Positions 53,092-61,972 of a DNA stretch of 64,000 nucleotides are shown here, piece by piece. This DNA is from JBBIUS01 sp037440105 (lineage in GTDB: Bacteria; Patescibacteriota; Patescibacteriia; XYB2-FULL-38-15): positions 1 to 64,000 of the forward strand of contig JBBIUS010000001.1 in NCBI GenBank assembly GCA_037440105.1, in the 5' to 3' direction. The position numbers and the translations under genes were made by a program. A model generated the notes under the pieces. The model worked only from the letters and a program-made list of their open reading frames with translations, was not told where the DNA came from and did not search any database. The number at the start of each line of letters is the position of its first letter. Within the stretch, counting starts at the first letter, position 1.

Positions 53092-54636
53092 TTATTTACT
53101 TTTTCTTTTAATTTGATAAAAAATCTGCCAGATCATGATGCCGACCATACCTAGCAAGAGTAAAATCCAAGCCGTAAGTCCTGCAGCAAAAATACTCTTC
53201 CCATAAGTTACCTGCCCACCGTAAGGTGCCATGGAAACCCAGTAATCAAAAACATGCTCGCGCGCCACTAACCACAAAATTCCTAAACCAAATGTTAGTA
53301 AAAATATTAAGCTCTGAAAAACCCAAGCAATAACACGAGTCACTTTTAACTTTGTGAAAAACTGTAAAATGGTGCAAATAATGAAGATCGCGCCCCCCGG
53401 TGAAATTAAACCAATAACCAAGAAAATACTAAACATTACAAGAAAAATCAGTACGGCAGCGAGCGCATTTGGCCATTCAAATCTTTTTACTCCAACTGAT
53501 TTATTATCAGAAGCGTCTCGAGGATAAAGATCGTAAGTCATTTCTGACGGCTGCATATAGCGCGTAAGCTTTGTCAGGTAATATTTTCTAGCCGCGGTCT
53601 TAATCCACGGCTCGCCATTTGATTCTACAGCTAATTTTTCAATATCTTTTGATTTTACCCAATTTGCCCATTCAGTGTTAAAGCCGGGCAAATCTTTTTT
53701 GTGGTCAGAAAAAATATAAAGCATAATTCCGATGCTTGGTCGCCAATAAGGCCTTGGCGGGATAGGGTAAATTTCGGGAGGCATAGGCGGAACTGTCGCG
53801 CGGCAATCGGATGGACCGCAAACGCATTTGCCGCCAATACAGCATGGCGTGTCTTGACCAACTACCTGGGTACAAAAAAGTCCAGCGCATTCATCATGGC
53901 TTGTGCAGTAAATTGGGGTTGCGATACTTTCTTCTACCTCGTTCCATTTCCCCCTTTTTGGCTCTGACAAGGACTCAGGCTGCTTAAAATATTCTGCCAT
54001 GCCAGAAATTTTTAGGGGATAAATAATCTTTGATGAGGTGAACGTAAATTTTAAAGGCACAGCATGACCTTCACGCAATTGAGATTCAATTCCTTCAGTT
54101 AAAACTTTTGTATCAATTTTTACAGCTGTAAAAAACCATTTGTTATTTATATAATCGTCTAACAAATATTTTCCTTCCTCTGGAAATTGATATTTATTTT
54201 CTTTTAGCCATTTTATCAGCGCTTCTGGGTCATCTGCTTCTAAAACAGCAATATCATAATATTCAACTTTTTTTGTTTCAATAATCGTAACACCCTTTTC
54301 GGTTGTAGTTTCTTCCACCATTCCAACCGAAAGTGGCATGGGGCGAGAAATAAATTTTGGCTGAGTCAATTTTTCTAAAGCAGTAAAAATTTCATCGGTT
54401 GACTTTTCCACCTCTGGTCTTGACGGTGTCGGAATAACCCAACTAAAATCCTCGGCATCACCGCGAAAAGCAATAGAAAGCACTAATGTTTCAACATTTT
54501 TTTCATGAAAAATCACTGCCTTTTGATCTGTCTCGTACATCCAATAATCTGGCGGCGGGAAAATAACACCATCAGCCTTTGCTATAATCGGCGTAATCAA
54601 CAAAATTAAACTGACCAATAAAAAGAGTTTTTTCAT
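53092..54636 (-). CDS. DUF2330-type secreted/membrane protein
   Basis: 514 residues. Signal peptide LFLLVSLILLITPIIAKADG, then the family start VIFPPPDYWMYETDQKAVIF, LSIAFRGDAEDFSWVIPTPS and later KWFFTAVKIDTKVL, all consistent with DUF2330. A Cys-rich loop (CTSHDECAGLFCTQVV, CCIGGKCVCG) is inserted near 245-275. Three or four TM helices close the protein (about 385-505). No enzymatic function is known for the family; predicted exported domain with C-terminal membrane part. Confidence 0.82.
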   Translation of the reverse strand: MKKLFLLVSLILLITPIIAKADGVIFPPPDYWMYETDQKAVIFHEKNVETLVLSIAFRGDAEDFSWVIPTPSRPEVEKSTDEIFTALEKLTQPKFISRPMPLSVGMVEETTTEKGVTIIETKKVEYYDIAVLEADDPEALIKWLKENKYQFPEEGKYLLDDYINNKWFFTAVKIDTKVLTEGIESQLREGHAVPLKFTFTSSKIIYPLKISGMAEYFKQPESLSEPKRGKWNEVEESIATPIYCTSHDECAGLFCTQVVGQDTPCCIGGKCVCGPSDCRATVPPMPPEIYPIPPRPYWRPSIGIMLYIFSDHKKDLPGFNTEWANWVKSKDIEKLAVESNGEPWIKTAARKYYLTKLTRYMQPSEMTYDLYPRDASDNKSVGVKRFEWPNALAAVLIFLVMFSIFLVIGLISPGGAIFIICTILQFFTKLKVTRVIAWVFQSLIFLLTFGLGILWLVAREHVFDYWVSMAPYGGQVTYGKSIFAAGLTAWILLLLGMVGIMIWQIFYQIKRKSK

Positions 54637-54707
54637 GTTTTTGCATCTCGTATTTGGTATTTAGTATTTAAAAATTTATACCAGATACCAGATACTATAA
54701 CTAGATA
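54637..54707. repeat. iterated GTATTTN hairpin spacer
   Basis: GTATTTG, GTATTTA, GTATTTA units face ATACCAGATACCAGATACT, between lon and the DUF2330 gene. Confidence 0.72.
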
Positions 54708-57077
54708 CTATTTTATACTATTTTTCCCTAGCGCCACTTTTAACACCTCATCCATATGCTCCACAAAAACAAACTTCAAATCTTTTCGCACATTTTTTGG
54801 GATATCTTCTAAATCTTTTTCATTGTCTTTTGGCAAAATTACTGTTTTAATTTCTGCACGATGGGCAGCTAAAACCTTTTCCTTGACCCCGCCAATTTCA
54901 AGAACTCGACCACGCAGAGTAATTTCGCCAGTCATGCCAACATCCTTTTTAACCGGTCGCCCAGTTAATACTGAAACAATAGCAGTTGCTATAGCAATAC
55001 CGGCCGAAGGGCCGTCCTTTGGAATCGCCCCAGCTGGCACATGAACATGCAAATCAGATTCTTTATAAAATTTTTCTTTGATGCCCAAAGTTTTTGCTTT
55101 TGCTCTGGCATAAGAAAAAGCAGCTTGAGCAGATTCCTGCATTACTTTTCCAAGATGGCCGGTCATAATCAAAAGTCCTTTGCCAGGCATTTTAGTTGCT
55201 TCAATTAAAAGTATTTCTCCGCCGACCTGTGTCCAGGCAAGGCCAGTGGCAACACCGACTTCATCCCTTTTTTCGGCCATAGTTAAGCGATATTTTACTG
55301 GCCCTAAAAATTGATGAAGATCGGAAATGCCAATTTTATAAATTCTTTTATCCCCTTCTTCAGCAACTCGCCGAGCTACTTTTCGACAGATGGTAGCAAT
55401 GCTCCGTTCTAATTCCCTGACGCCCGCTTCGCGCGTATACTCTCTAATGACCGCCCGAACAGCCGGCTCGGTAATAACTAATTTTTTTTCACTCAAACCA
55501 TTATTTTTTAGCTGCTTTGGAATCAAAAATTTCAAAGCAATGTGAAATTTTTCTTCTTCTATATAACCAGGAAACTCAATCACTTCCATCCGATCCCGCA
55601 AAGCTGGCGGCACAGTATCTAAAATGTTCGCCGTGGTAATAAACATAACATCCGAAAGATCAAAAGGCACCTCTAAATAATGGTCTGAAAAAGCATAATT
55701 TTGCTCTGGATCCAAGGCCTCAAGAAGAGCGGCTGAAGGATCGCCGCGAAAATCTGCTCCAACTTTATCAATTTCATCGAGCATGAAGACAGGATTTTTT
55801 GTTCCAACGGTATTAATCCCTTGGATAATCCGACCGGGCAGAGCGCCAACATAAGTCCGCCGGTGCCCTCTAATTTCTGCTTCATCGCGAATCCCGCCAA
55901 GTGACATGCGAAAAAATTTTCGCCCTAAAGCCCGAGCAATAGATTTACCGATCGAGGTTTTGCCTGTCCCTGGGGGTCCAACAAAACACAAAATAGGACC
56001 TTTAATTTTTCCTACCAATTTTTGTACTGCCAAATATTCCAGCACCCTTTCTTTTGCTTTTTCTAAACCGTAGTGGTCTTCATCAAGAATCTTTTTTGCT
56101 TTACGAATGTCGACTTTCTCTTTAGTCTTTTTCGCCCATGGTAAAGAAATAAGCCAATCAAGGTAGGTTCTAATCCAACTAATCTCTGGGCTAAAGGAAG
56201 GCATCTTCTCTAATCGACCAAGCTCTTTTAGAGCCTGACTTTTGACCTCTTTTGGCATGCCTGCTTTTTCAATTTTGTCTTTTAATTCTTCAATCTCTGT
56301 TCTGCCGCCAACAATCCCTAACTCTTTTTCAATAGATTTAAGCTGTTCTCTTAAAAAAACCTCCTTCTCCATTTTTCCTAACTCTTTGCCGGTTTCAACT
56401 TGAATTTTTTGCGCCATCTTTAAAACTTTAATTTGCCTGCCAAGCGCTTCGCCTACTTTTTGCAGTTTATCTTCAAGGCTGGTTGCTTCTAAAATTTTTT
56501 GTTTTTCTTCAACTTTAAAATCTAAATTTAGAGTAATCAAATCTGCCAGACTCCATGCGTCGCCAATATTTCGAGTATTTAAAATGATAAAAAGTACATC
56601 AAAAGGCACCGTCGTCCCTAAATTTATACATTCCTTAAATTGATTAATAACACTGTACATCAATGCTTCGATGCGTTCAGTTTTGACAGGTTTTGGTTCG
56701 AGAAATGGTTCTGCTTTCACTCTCACAAATGCTTCGGTCTGCATAAATCTAACAATTTTCACGCGCATTAGACCTTCAATTAAAATTCTAACTGAGCCAT
56801 CTGGTTGCTTTACAACTTCTTTAACTTTTGAAACAACGCCGACAGAATAAACACCCTCTGGAATTTTTATTTTCTCTTCTTCCTCTCTTTTCTGAGTGAC
56901 GAATACGGCTAAACGGTCATGATGCATAGCATAATCAAGGGCTTTCAAAGATTGCTGACGTTGGATAACCAAATGAATTGCAATGCGCGGAAAAACAACT
57001 ACATCCCTTAAAACAATTAAAGGTAAATCTTTTTTAAATTTACCGCCAAAAAAACCAAACATTTTTTCTTCGTTCAT
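54708..57077 (-). CDS. lon: ATP-dependent Lon protease
   Basis: 789 residues. N-terminal LON domain (LPLIVLRDVVVFPRIAIHLV), coiled helical part, AAA+ module with Walker A GPPGTGKTSIGKS, Walker B VFMLDEIDKV, and sensor residues. C-terminal Ser-Lys protease domain with PKDGPSAGIAIATA (catalytic Ser) and the downstream Lys in GRPVKKDVGMTGEITLRG context. Degrades misfolded and regulatory proteins in the cytoplasm. Full length. Confidence 0.97.
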   Translation of the reverse strand: MNEEKMFGFFGGKFKKDLPLIVLRDVVVFPRIAIHLVIQRQQSLKALDYAMHHDRLAVFVTQKREEEEKIKIPEGVYSVGVVSKVKEVVKQPDGSVRILIEGLMRVKIVRFMQTEAFVRVKAEPFLEPKPVKTERIEALMYSVINQFKECINLGTTVPFDVLFIILNTRNIGDAWSLADLITLNLDFKVEEKQKILEATSLEDKLQKVGEALGRQIKVLKMAQKIQVETGKELGKMEKEVFLREQLKSIEKELGIVGGRTEIEELKDKIEKAGMPKEVKSQALKELGRLEKMPSFSPEISWIRTYLDWLISLPWAKKTKEKVDIRKAKKILDEDHYGLEKAKERVLEYLAVQKLVGKIKGPILCFVGPPGTGKTSIGKSIARALGRKFFRMSLGGIRDEAEIRGHRRTYVGALPGRIIQGINTVGTKNPVFMLDEIDKVGADFRGDPSAALLEALDPEQNYAFSDHYLEVPFDLSDVMFITTANILDTVPPALRDRMEVIEFPGYIEEEKFHIALKFLIPKQLKNNGLSEKKLVITEPAVRAVIREYTREAGVRELERSIATICRKVARRVAEEGDKRIYKIGISDLHQFLGPVKYRLTMAEKRDEVGVATGLAWTQVGGEILLIEATKMPGKGLLIMTGHLGKVMQESAQAAFSYARAKAKTLGIKEKFYKESDLHVHVPAGAIPKDGPSAGIAIATAIVSVLTGRPVKKDVGMTGEITLRGRVLEIGGVKEKVLAAHRAEIKTVILPKDNEKDLEDIPKNVRKDLKFVFVEHMDEVLKVALGKNSIK

Positions 57078-57171
57078 AGATTGGAAATGAATTATGAATC
57101 AAGAATCAAGAATCATGGATTCAAGAATATTTAATCTCTATTCCATAATTCATAATTCATACCTCATAATT
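57078..57171. repeat. iterated ATAATTC/GAATCAA hairpin spacer
   Basis: GAATTAT, GAATCAA, GAATCAA units face ATAATTC, ATAATTC, ATACCTC, ATAATTC between lon and the winged-helix gene. ATAATTC-type units also fill 59157-59232. Confidence 0.72.
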
Positions 57172-57468
57172 CTACTTCAATGGCAGCGCCTGCTGTTCGC
57201 CTAAAAGTTTTTTCGCCACTTGTCTCCCTTTAATCGTTAACTTTATTTCTTTAATAAACCATTTATGCGGCGTTCTTACCCCATACCCAATTAATAATTC
57301 TTCGTCAATCAATCGTTCAAGAGATTTTGTGATTATCTTAACCTGATCTTCAGTTTTCGGCTTTTTCTTCTGCTTATCATAAAATTTTAATAATTTGTCA
57401 CGATTAAATTTACCTTTTTCTTCATGACTAGAAAGCAAAATATATTTCTGCAAATTAGATAACTTCAT
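57172..57468 (-). CDS. small winged-helix-like protein
   Basis: 98 residues from ATG 57468 (MKLSNLQKYILLSSHEEKGK); 24 in-frame codons upstream are AT-rich and unlike a family. Pattern of helices with ITKSLERLIDEELLIGYG followed by TPHKWFIKEIKLTIKGRQVA suggests a winged helix: helix-turn-helix, wing, then the C-terminal LLGEQQALPLK. Possibly a transcription factor or nucleic-acid-binding protein conserved in related genomes; I cannot name it. Confidence 0.7.
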   Translation of the reverse strand: MKLSNLQKYILLSSHEEKGKFNRDKLLKFYDKQKKKPKTEDQVKIITKSLERLIDEELLIGYGVRTPHKWFIKEIKLTIKGRQVAKKLLGEQQALPLK

Positions 57469-57761
57469 AAATTTATGATAACAAAAAAATATCGTTTTGT
57501 AAATAAAAAAACGCCGATCTCTGAAAACAAAGTTCGACAACTAAAAATAATTAAAATAACCACTAAAACTTATTAAAAAATTACTCGGGCTAATTAAAGG
57601 CCTTGTTCTCATTTTTGGACGGCCGCACAAAAGTGAGGAAAGAATTTTACAAAATCCGCAAAATTAAAAAATGTATTATCTTCGCCAAATTCACTATAAA
57701 ACTAGATTTAAAAACCGCAACTCACAAAATACCAGTATCTTTAAGCGGTTCAACAATCTGT

Positions 57762-59156
57762 TTAACTATCTTGAACCTTAATATGGACTTCATTTAGCTG
57801 CTTAGATGGAAGCTCTGAAGGGGCGCCCATCATAAGATCTCTGGCATCAGAAGTTTTAGGGAAAGCAATGACTTCGCGGATATTTGGTTCGCCCGCCAAA
57901 ATCATTAATAACCGATCAAACCCTAGAGCAATTCCGCCATGAGGCGGGGTACCGTAAGTAAAAGCCTCAAGCATGTGACCAAATCGCGCCTCCACCTCTT
58001 CTTTTTTCAAACCAAGAATCTCAAAAATCTTTGTCTGCAAAGCACAATCATGAATTCTGATGCTCCCGCCGCCAATCTCATAACCATTTAAAACAAGGTC
58101 ATAAGCATAGGCTCTAACATCAAGAGGTTTTTTTTCTAAATTTTTGATGTCATCTTTGTTAGGCATGGTAAAAGGATGATGCGCAGAAACTAACTTTTTT
58201 TCTACCTCTGACCACTCGAAAAGCGGGAAATCAATCACCCAACAAAAAGCTAATTCGTTCTGATCATTTTTATCCCTCCGCAAATCCGGCTTATCAGTTT
58301 TATATTTTTCCATTACTTCTTTATATTTTAGAACCGGGAAAGGTATTTTTTGAATTTTCTTCTCCGGTGCAATGGCCTTTATCAAGTGAATCATCAATTC
58401 TTCTATTAACTTCATCACATCTTCTTGTTCAACAAAAGACATCTCTACATCAATTTGAGTAAATTCAGGCTGACGATCGCCACGCTGGTCTTCATCACGA
58501 AAACACCTAGCGATTTGAAAATATTTCTCTAGACCAGCAGCCATTAACAATTGTTTAAACTGTTGGGGCGATTGCGGCAAAACATAAAATTTTCCTGGAT
58601 AAAGTCTTGATGGAATAATGTACTCTCTTGCTCCTTCTGGCGTGCCTTTTGTAATATAAGGTGTTTCAACTTCAACAAAATCGTGGCCATAAAAAAATTT
58701 CCTTGTTTCGCCAGACACCTTGCTACGTAATAAAATATTTTCTTTCATCCGCTCACTCCGCAAATCTAAATAACGATATTTCATACGTAGTTCTTCGCTG
58801 ATATTGCGCGTATCTTTATCAATCTCAAAAGGTAAAGTTTTGGCCTCATTTAAAATTTCTAATTTTTTCGCCTCAATTTCAACTGCCCCAGTAACAAGCT
58901 TTGGATTAATCATTTTTTCCGGCCTTGGTTTCACCGTGCCCAATATTGCCACAACAAACTCTGGCCGCAATTTATCGGCCATAGCCATAAATTCTTTATC
59001 TTTTGAAGCAAAGACCACTTGAATCAACCCAGTCCTATCGCGCAAATCAATAAAAATGATTTTGCCCATATCGCGGCGAACATGAACCCAACCCTTGAGG
59101 AGCACATCCTCGCCTATTTTGTTAGCAGTGTCTTTAATTAAAGTACGTGCCATCAT
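57762..59156 (-). CDS. aspS: aspartyl-tRNA synthetase lacking the GAD insertion domain
   Basis: Class II synthetase, 464 residues. N-terminal OB anticodon-binding domain (VLLKGWVHVRRDMGKIIFID), motif 2 FRDEDQRGDRQPEFTQIDVEM, motif 3 GIALGFDRLLMILAGEPNIRE. Bacterial AspRS is usually about 590 residues because a GAD domain lies after the DKPDLR motif. Here TDKPDLRRDKNDQNELAF leads straight into the second half of the catalytic domain (CWVIDFPLFEW), so the GAD domain is absent. With asnS next door, AspRS may be discriminating. Probably functional. Confidence 0.94.
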   Translation of the reverse strand: MMARTLIKDTANKIGEDVLLKGWVHVRRDMGKIIFIDLRDRTGLIQVVFASKDKEFMAMADKLRPEFVVAILGTVKPRPEKMINPKLVTGAVEIEAKKLEILNEAKTLPFEIDKDTRNISEELRMKYRYLDLRSERMKENILLRSKVSGETRKFFYGHDFVEVETPYITKGTPEGAREYIIPSRLYPGKFYVLPQSPQQFKQLLMAAGLEKYFQIARCFRDEDQRGDRQPEFTQIDVEMSFVEQEDVMKLIEELMIHLIKAIAPEKKIQKIPFPVLKYKEVMEKYKTDKPDLRRDKNDQNELAFCWVIDFPLFEWSEVEKKLVSAHHPFTMPNKDDIKNLEKKPLDVRAYAYDLVLNGYEIGGGSIRIHDCALQTKIFEILGLKKEEVEARFGHMLEAFTYGTPPHGGIALGFDRLLMILAGEPNIREVIAFPKTSDARDLMMGAPSELPSKQLNEVHIKVQDS

Positions 59157-59232
59157 AAAAATTAATCATGAATTATGAATCATAAATCAGGATTATCCAA
59201 AATTCCTAATTCATAATTCCTAATTCCTAATT

Positions 59233-60522
59233 CTACGGTCTCAACCGGTTAATCATTCTCGGGAAAGGAATCGTCTCTCTGACATGATGAACGCCACAAA
59301 TCCAGCCGACAAGTCGTTCAAGACCATAGCCAAAACCGGAATGTGGTACTGAACCGTATCTTCTTAAATCTAAATACCATTCAAAATCTTGAAGAGGTAA
59401 TTTTTCTTCTTTGATCCGTCTCAACAAAATCTCATAATCGTCCTCTCTTTCTGAACCGCCGATTATTTCTCCGTGCCCCTCCGGAGCAATTAAATCAGAG
59501 CCCAAAACCAAATCAGGGTTTTTCGGATCGCATTTCATATAAAATGCCTTGATTTTCTTTGGCCACTTTTCTACGAAAATTGGTACATCAGAGTCTTGCG
59601 TCAATAAAGTCTCATCATCTGCACCCAAGTCATCTCCGTCTTTAATGTTTGAACCCAGGGCTTTTAGTTTTTTAATCGCTTCATGATAAGTCATCCGACC
59701 AAACGGTTTATTGGCTTTTTCAAGTTTACCAATGTCGCGCTGCAAAATTTCTAATTCTTTTTTATTTTTTTCTAAAACTTCTTTAATAATGTAACGCATT
59801 AAATCTTCTTGAATCTTCATATTTTCTTCATGACCAACGAAAGCTGTTTCCGCATCCATCATCCAAAATTCGGTTAAATGGCGCCTGGTTTTTGATTTTT
59901 CGGCTCGAAAAACCGGACCAAAATCAAAACAACGCCCAAAACTAAAGACAGCCGCTTCAAGATAAAGTTGGCCGCTTTGTGAAAGATAAGCCTTACCCAA
60001 ATCAAAATAGGGTACTTCAAACAATGTCGTTGTTCCCTCGCAAGAGGTTGGCGTCAAAATCGGCGTGTCAATTTTAATATAGCCGTTTTGATTAAAATAA
60101 TTGAAAGTTGCATTAATGATTGAATTTCTTATTCGCTGGATTGCCCATTGTTTTGGAGAACGAAGCCAAAGATGCCGATTGTCTAACAAAAAATCAGGCC
60201 CGTGTTCTTTCTTTCCGATCGGATAATCTTTAGCAATTTGAACAAACTCTAAATTCTTAACTTGCAATTCATATTCTTCTTTTTTCGGATGTTTGCTTAC
60301 TGTGCCAAAAATTTTTACTGAGGTCTCTATCGCAATTTTTTGACATGCCTGCCAAACTTCTGTTGCCACTTGATCTTTAGAAACAATTGCCTGAATAAAT
60401 CCTGTTCCATCGCGCACTTGCAAAAAATAAATACTGCCTGATGAACGCAGATTATAAACCCAGCCGCAAATGGCGACTTCCTTGCCTAAATATTTCCCAA
60501 TATCTTTAAGTAGGATGTTCAT
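59233..60522 (-). CDS. asnS: asparaginyl-tRNA synthetase
   Basis: 429-residue class II synthetase: OB fold (EVAICGWVYNLRSSGSIYFL), motif 2 FRAEKSKTRRHLTEFWMMDAE, motif 3 GFGYGLERLVGWICGVHHVR with the conserved RETIPFPR end. Complete. Presence of AsnRS means Asn-tRNA can be charged directly. Lies upstream of aspS across an iterated ATAATTC spacer. Confidence 0.95.
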   Translation of the reverse strand: MNILLKDIGKYLGKEVAICGWVYNLRSSGSIYFLQVRDGTGFIQAIVSKDQVATEVWQACQKIAIETSVKIFGTVSKHPKKEEYELQVKNLEFVQIAKDYPIGKKEHGPDFLLDNRHLWLRSPKQWAIQRIRNSIINATFNYFNQNGYIKIDTPILTPTSCEGTTTLFEVPYFDLGKAYLSQSGQLYLEAAVFSFGRCFDFGPVFRAEKSKTRRHLTEFWMMDAETAFVGHEENMKIQEDLMRYIIKEVLEKNKKELEILQRDIGKLEKANKPFGRMTYHEAIKKLKALGSNIKDGDDLGADDETLLTQDSDVPIFVEKWPKKIKAFYMKCDPKNPDLVLGSDLIAPEGHGEIIGGSEREDDYEILLRRIKEEKLPLQDFEWYLDLRRYGSVPHSGFGYGLERLVGWICGVHHVRETIPFPRMINRLRP

Positions 60523-60635
60523 AATTTTAATAATTATAGTTTATTTTATTATTTTAGACAAATCCAAACCAAACCATGGCAAGAATTAAAAAAGTAAAAA
60601 ATACCTTCTTTTGCCGTCCCTAGATAAAGGAACTG

Positions 60636-60667
60636 TTGACAAATTATAGTTTTTTTGTAACTATAAA
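60636..60667 (+). promoter_or_regulatory. promoter with overlapping inverted repeat
   Basis: TTGACA at 60636-60641 followed at a 20-nt spacing by TATAAA (60662-60667). An 8-bp inverted repeat TTATAGTT (60644-60651) / AACTATAA (60659-60666) occupies the spacer and -10, so a repressor or RNA hairpin could control the gene. Spacer is longer than ideal. Confidence 0.45.
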
Positions 60668-60714
60668 AGATTAACTGGCTCTTTAAAAAATAAAGAAATA
60701 TAAGGAGGATAAAG

Positions 60715-61788
60715 ATGGAAAAAATAGGCTTAATCCCAAAAGACTGCCGAGTTTTCCAACTCATGATTTGTGATAAAAAGCCTCTTTTCATCGCCCTGCA
60801 GGAGGGAAAATTTTTCGTTGTATACGGTACTGAAAAAGGAAAACGATACGATGGTATTGAATCACTCTCTTTTGCCGACGGAAAACCGCTTTATATTGCC
60901 AAACGAGTAAACAGTAGTTTTATTGTTTACGGGGAAGAAGAAGGTAAAAAATACGAAGGAATCTGGTCTCTTTCTTTCTTTAACGGCAAACCAGCCTATG
61001 TTGCAAAACAAGGCACCAGCTGGTTTATAGTCTACGGGGAAGAAAAAGGGCCAAGGTGTGAAGGTATTTATTACTTCTCTCTCATTGACGGCAAACCGCT
61101 TTATGCAGCTATTCTCCGAGAAAAATGGTTTGTTGTTTACGAAGGAAAAACAGGGGCTCCCTATGACAGGATAGAATCTCTTTCTTTGGCAGCAGGCAAA
61201 CCGCTCTACATTGCAAAAAAAGGACAAGGTTGGCACATTGTTTACGGAAAAGAAGAAAGTCCTGCCCAAGAGGGAATTATTCTATATCCTTCATTAATAG
61301 GCGGAGAACTGCTTTATGCGCTCAAATTGAAAAATAACAAATGGTTTGTTGTCCACGGCAATAAAGGAGGAAAAGCTTATGACAACATTACAAAGCTTTC
61401 CTCTGCCGAGGGCAAACCGCTTTATGTCGCCAAACAAGATGGCCAACAGTTTGTTGTCTGGGGCGATGAAGAAGGGAAGAAATACAATGACATTGGAAAT
61501 CTTCTTTTTGCCGACGGAAAACCGCTTTACACAGCCATACGCGACGGAAAATGCTTTATTGTCCATGGTAACAAAGAAAAACGAAGACATGAGCACATCC
61601 GCGAATTCTTCTTAGCAAACGAAATGCCTCTTTATGTCGCTAGAAAAAAGAAAAAATGGTTCGTTGTTTTTGGGGGAAAAAAGAGCAAAAAGTTCGAGGA
61701 AGTTTTTGACCTCAAATTTGATCCAGATTCTAAACAGGCTATCTTCGGCGGACGAAATGGTCGGAAACTTTACTTAGTAACTATCTAG
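60715..61788 (+). CDS. nine-repeat beta-type protein (GKPLYxA...WFVVYG repeats)
   Basis: 357 residues with about nine consecutive units of roughly 35 residues. Each contains GKPLY(I/V)AK, then W/F-x-V-V-Y/H-G, then a charged turn and I-x-S/K-L-S. No signal peptide or TM, so cytoplasmic. The repeat resembles WG-type/beta-propeller-like repeats, but I do not recognise a named family. Start ATG 60715 has an excellent Shine-Dalgarno (AAGGAGG, 8 nt). Monocistronic, with a terminator and a TTGACAAATTATA promoter element shared with the next gene. High expression and a binding role are inferences. Confidence 0.8.
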   Translation: MEKIGLIPKDCRVFQLMICDKKPLFIALQEGKFFVVYGTEKGKRYDGIESLSFADGKPLYIAKRVNSSFIVYGEEEGKKYEGIWSLSFFNGKPAYVAKQGTSWFIVYGEEKGPRCEGIYYFSLIDGKPLYAAILREKWFVVYEGKTGAPYDRIESLSLAAGKPLYIAKKGQGWHIVYGKEESPAQEGIILYPSLIGGELLYALKLKNNKWFVVHGNKGGKAYDNITKLSSAEGKPLYVAKQDGQQFVVWGDEEGKKYNDIGNLLFADGKPLYTAIRDGKCFIVHGNKEKRRHEHIREFFLANEMPLYVARKKKKWFVVFGGKKSKKFEEVFDLKFDPDSKQAIFGGRNGRKLYLVTI

Positions 61789-61792
61789 GTCT

Positions 61793-61827
61793 ACCCGGCA
61801 TTTGCAAAATAGCATGCCGGGTTTTTA
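61793..61827 (+). terminator. intrinsic terminator after the repeat protein
   Basis: ACCCGGCAT pairs with ATGCCGGGT (9 bp, 12-nt loop), then a T run, 4 nt after the stop. Confidence 0.92.
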
Positions 61828-61867
61828 TTTATTTCTTCGCCTATTTTTAATAAAATTTATCAGAAAA

Positions 61868-61896
61868 TTGACAAATTATAAAAAATAAATCAATAT
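61868..61896 (+). promoter_or_regulatory. promoter-like element upstream of the 401-residue gene
   Basis: TTGACA (61868-61873) followed by AATTATA; the same 13 bases TTGACAAATTATA occur upstream of the previous gene. A clear -10 is not distinguished within the AT-rich stretch. Confidence 0.4.
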
Positions 61897-61972
61897 TTTA
61901 AAATACTCTTGTTTGTTCTTTCCAATTTAGATTCAGACTGTGCATTAACACAAGCAAAACAGGAGGTGCGCC

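Noticed and set aside
60862..61269. Minus-strand open frame opposite the nine-repeat gene
   Set aside because: Periodic only because the sense strand is periodic; no ribosome site or homology features.
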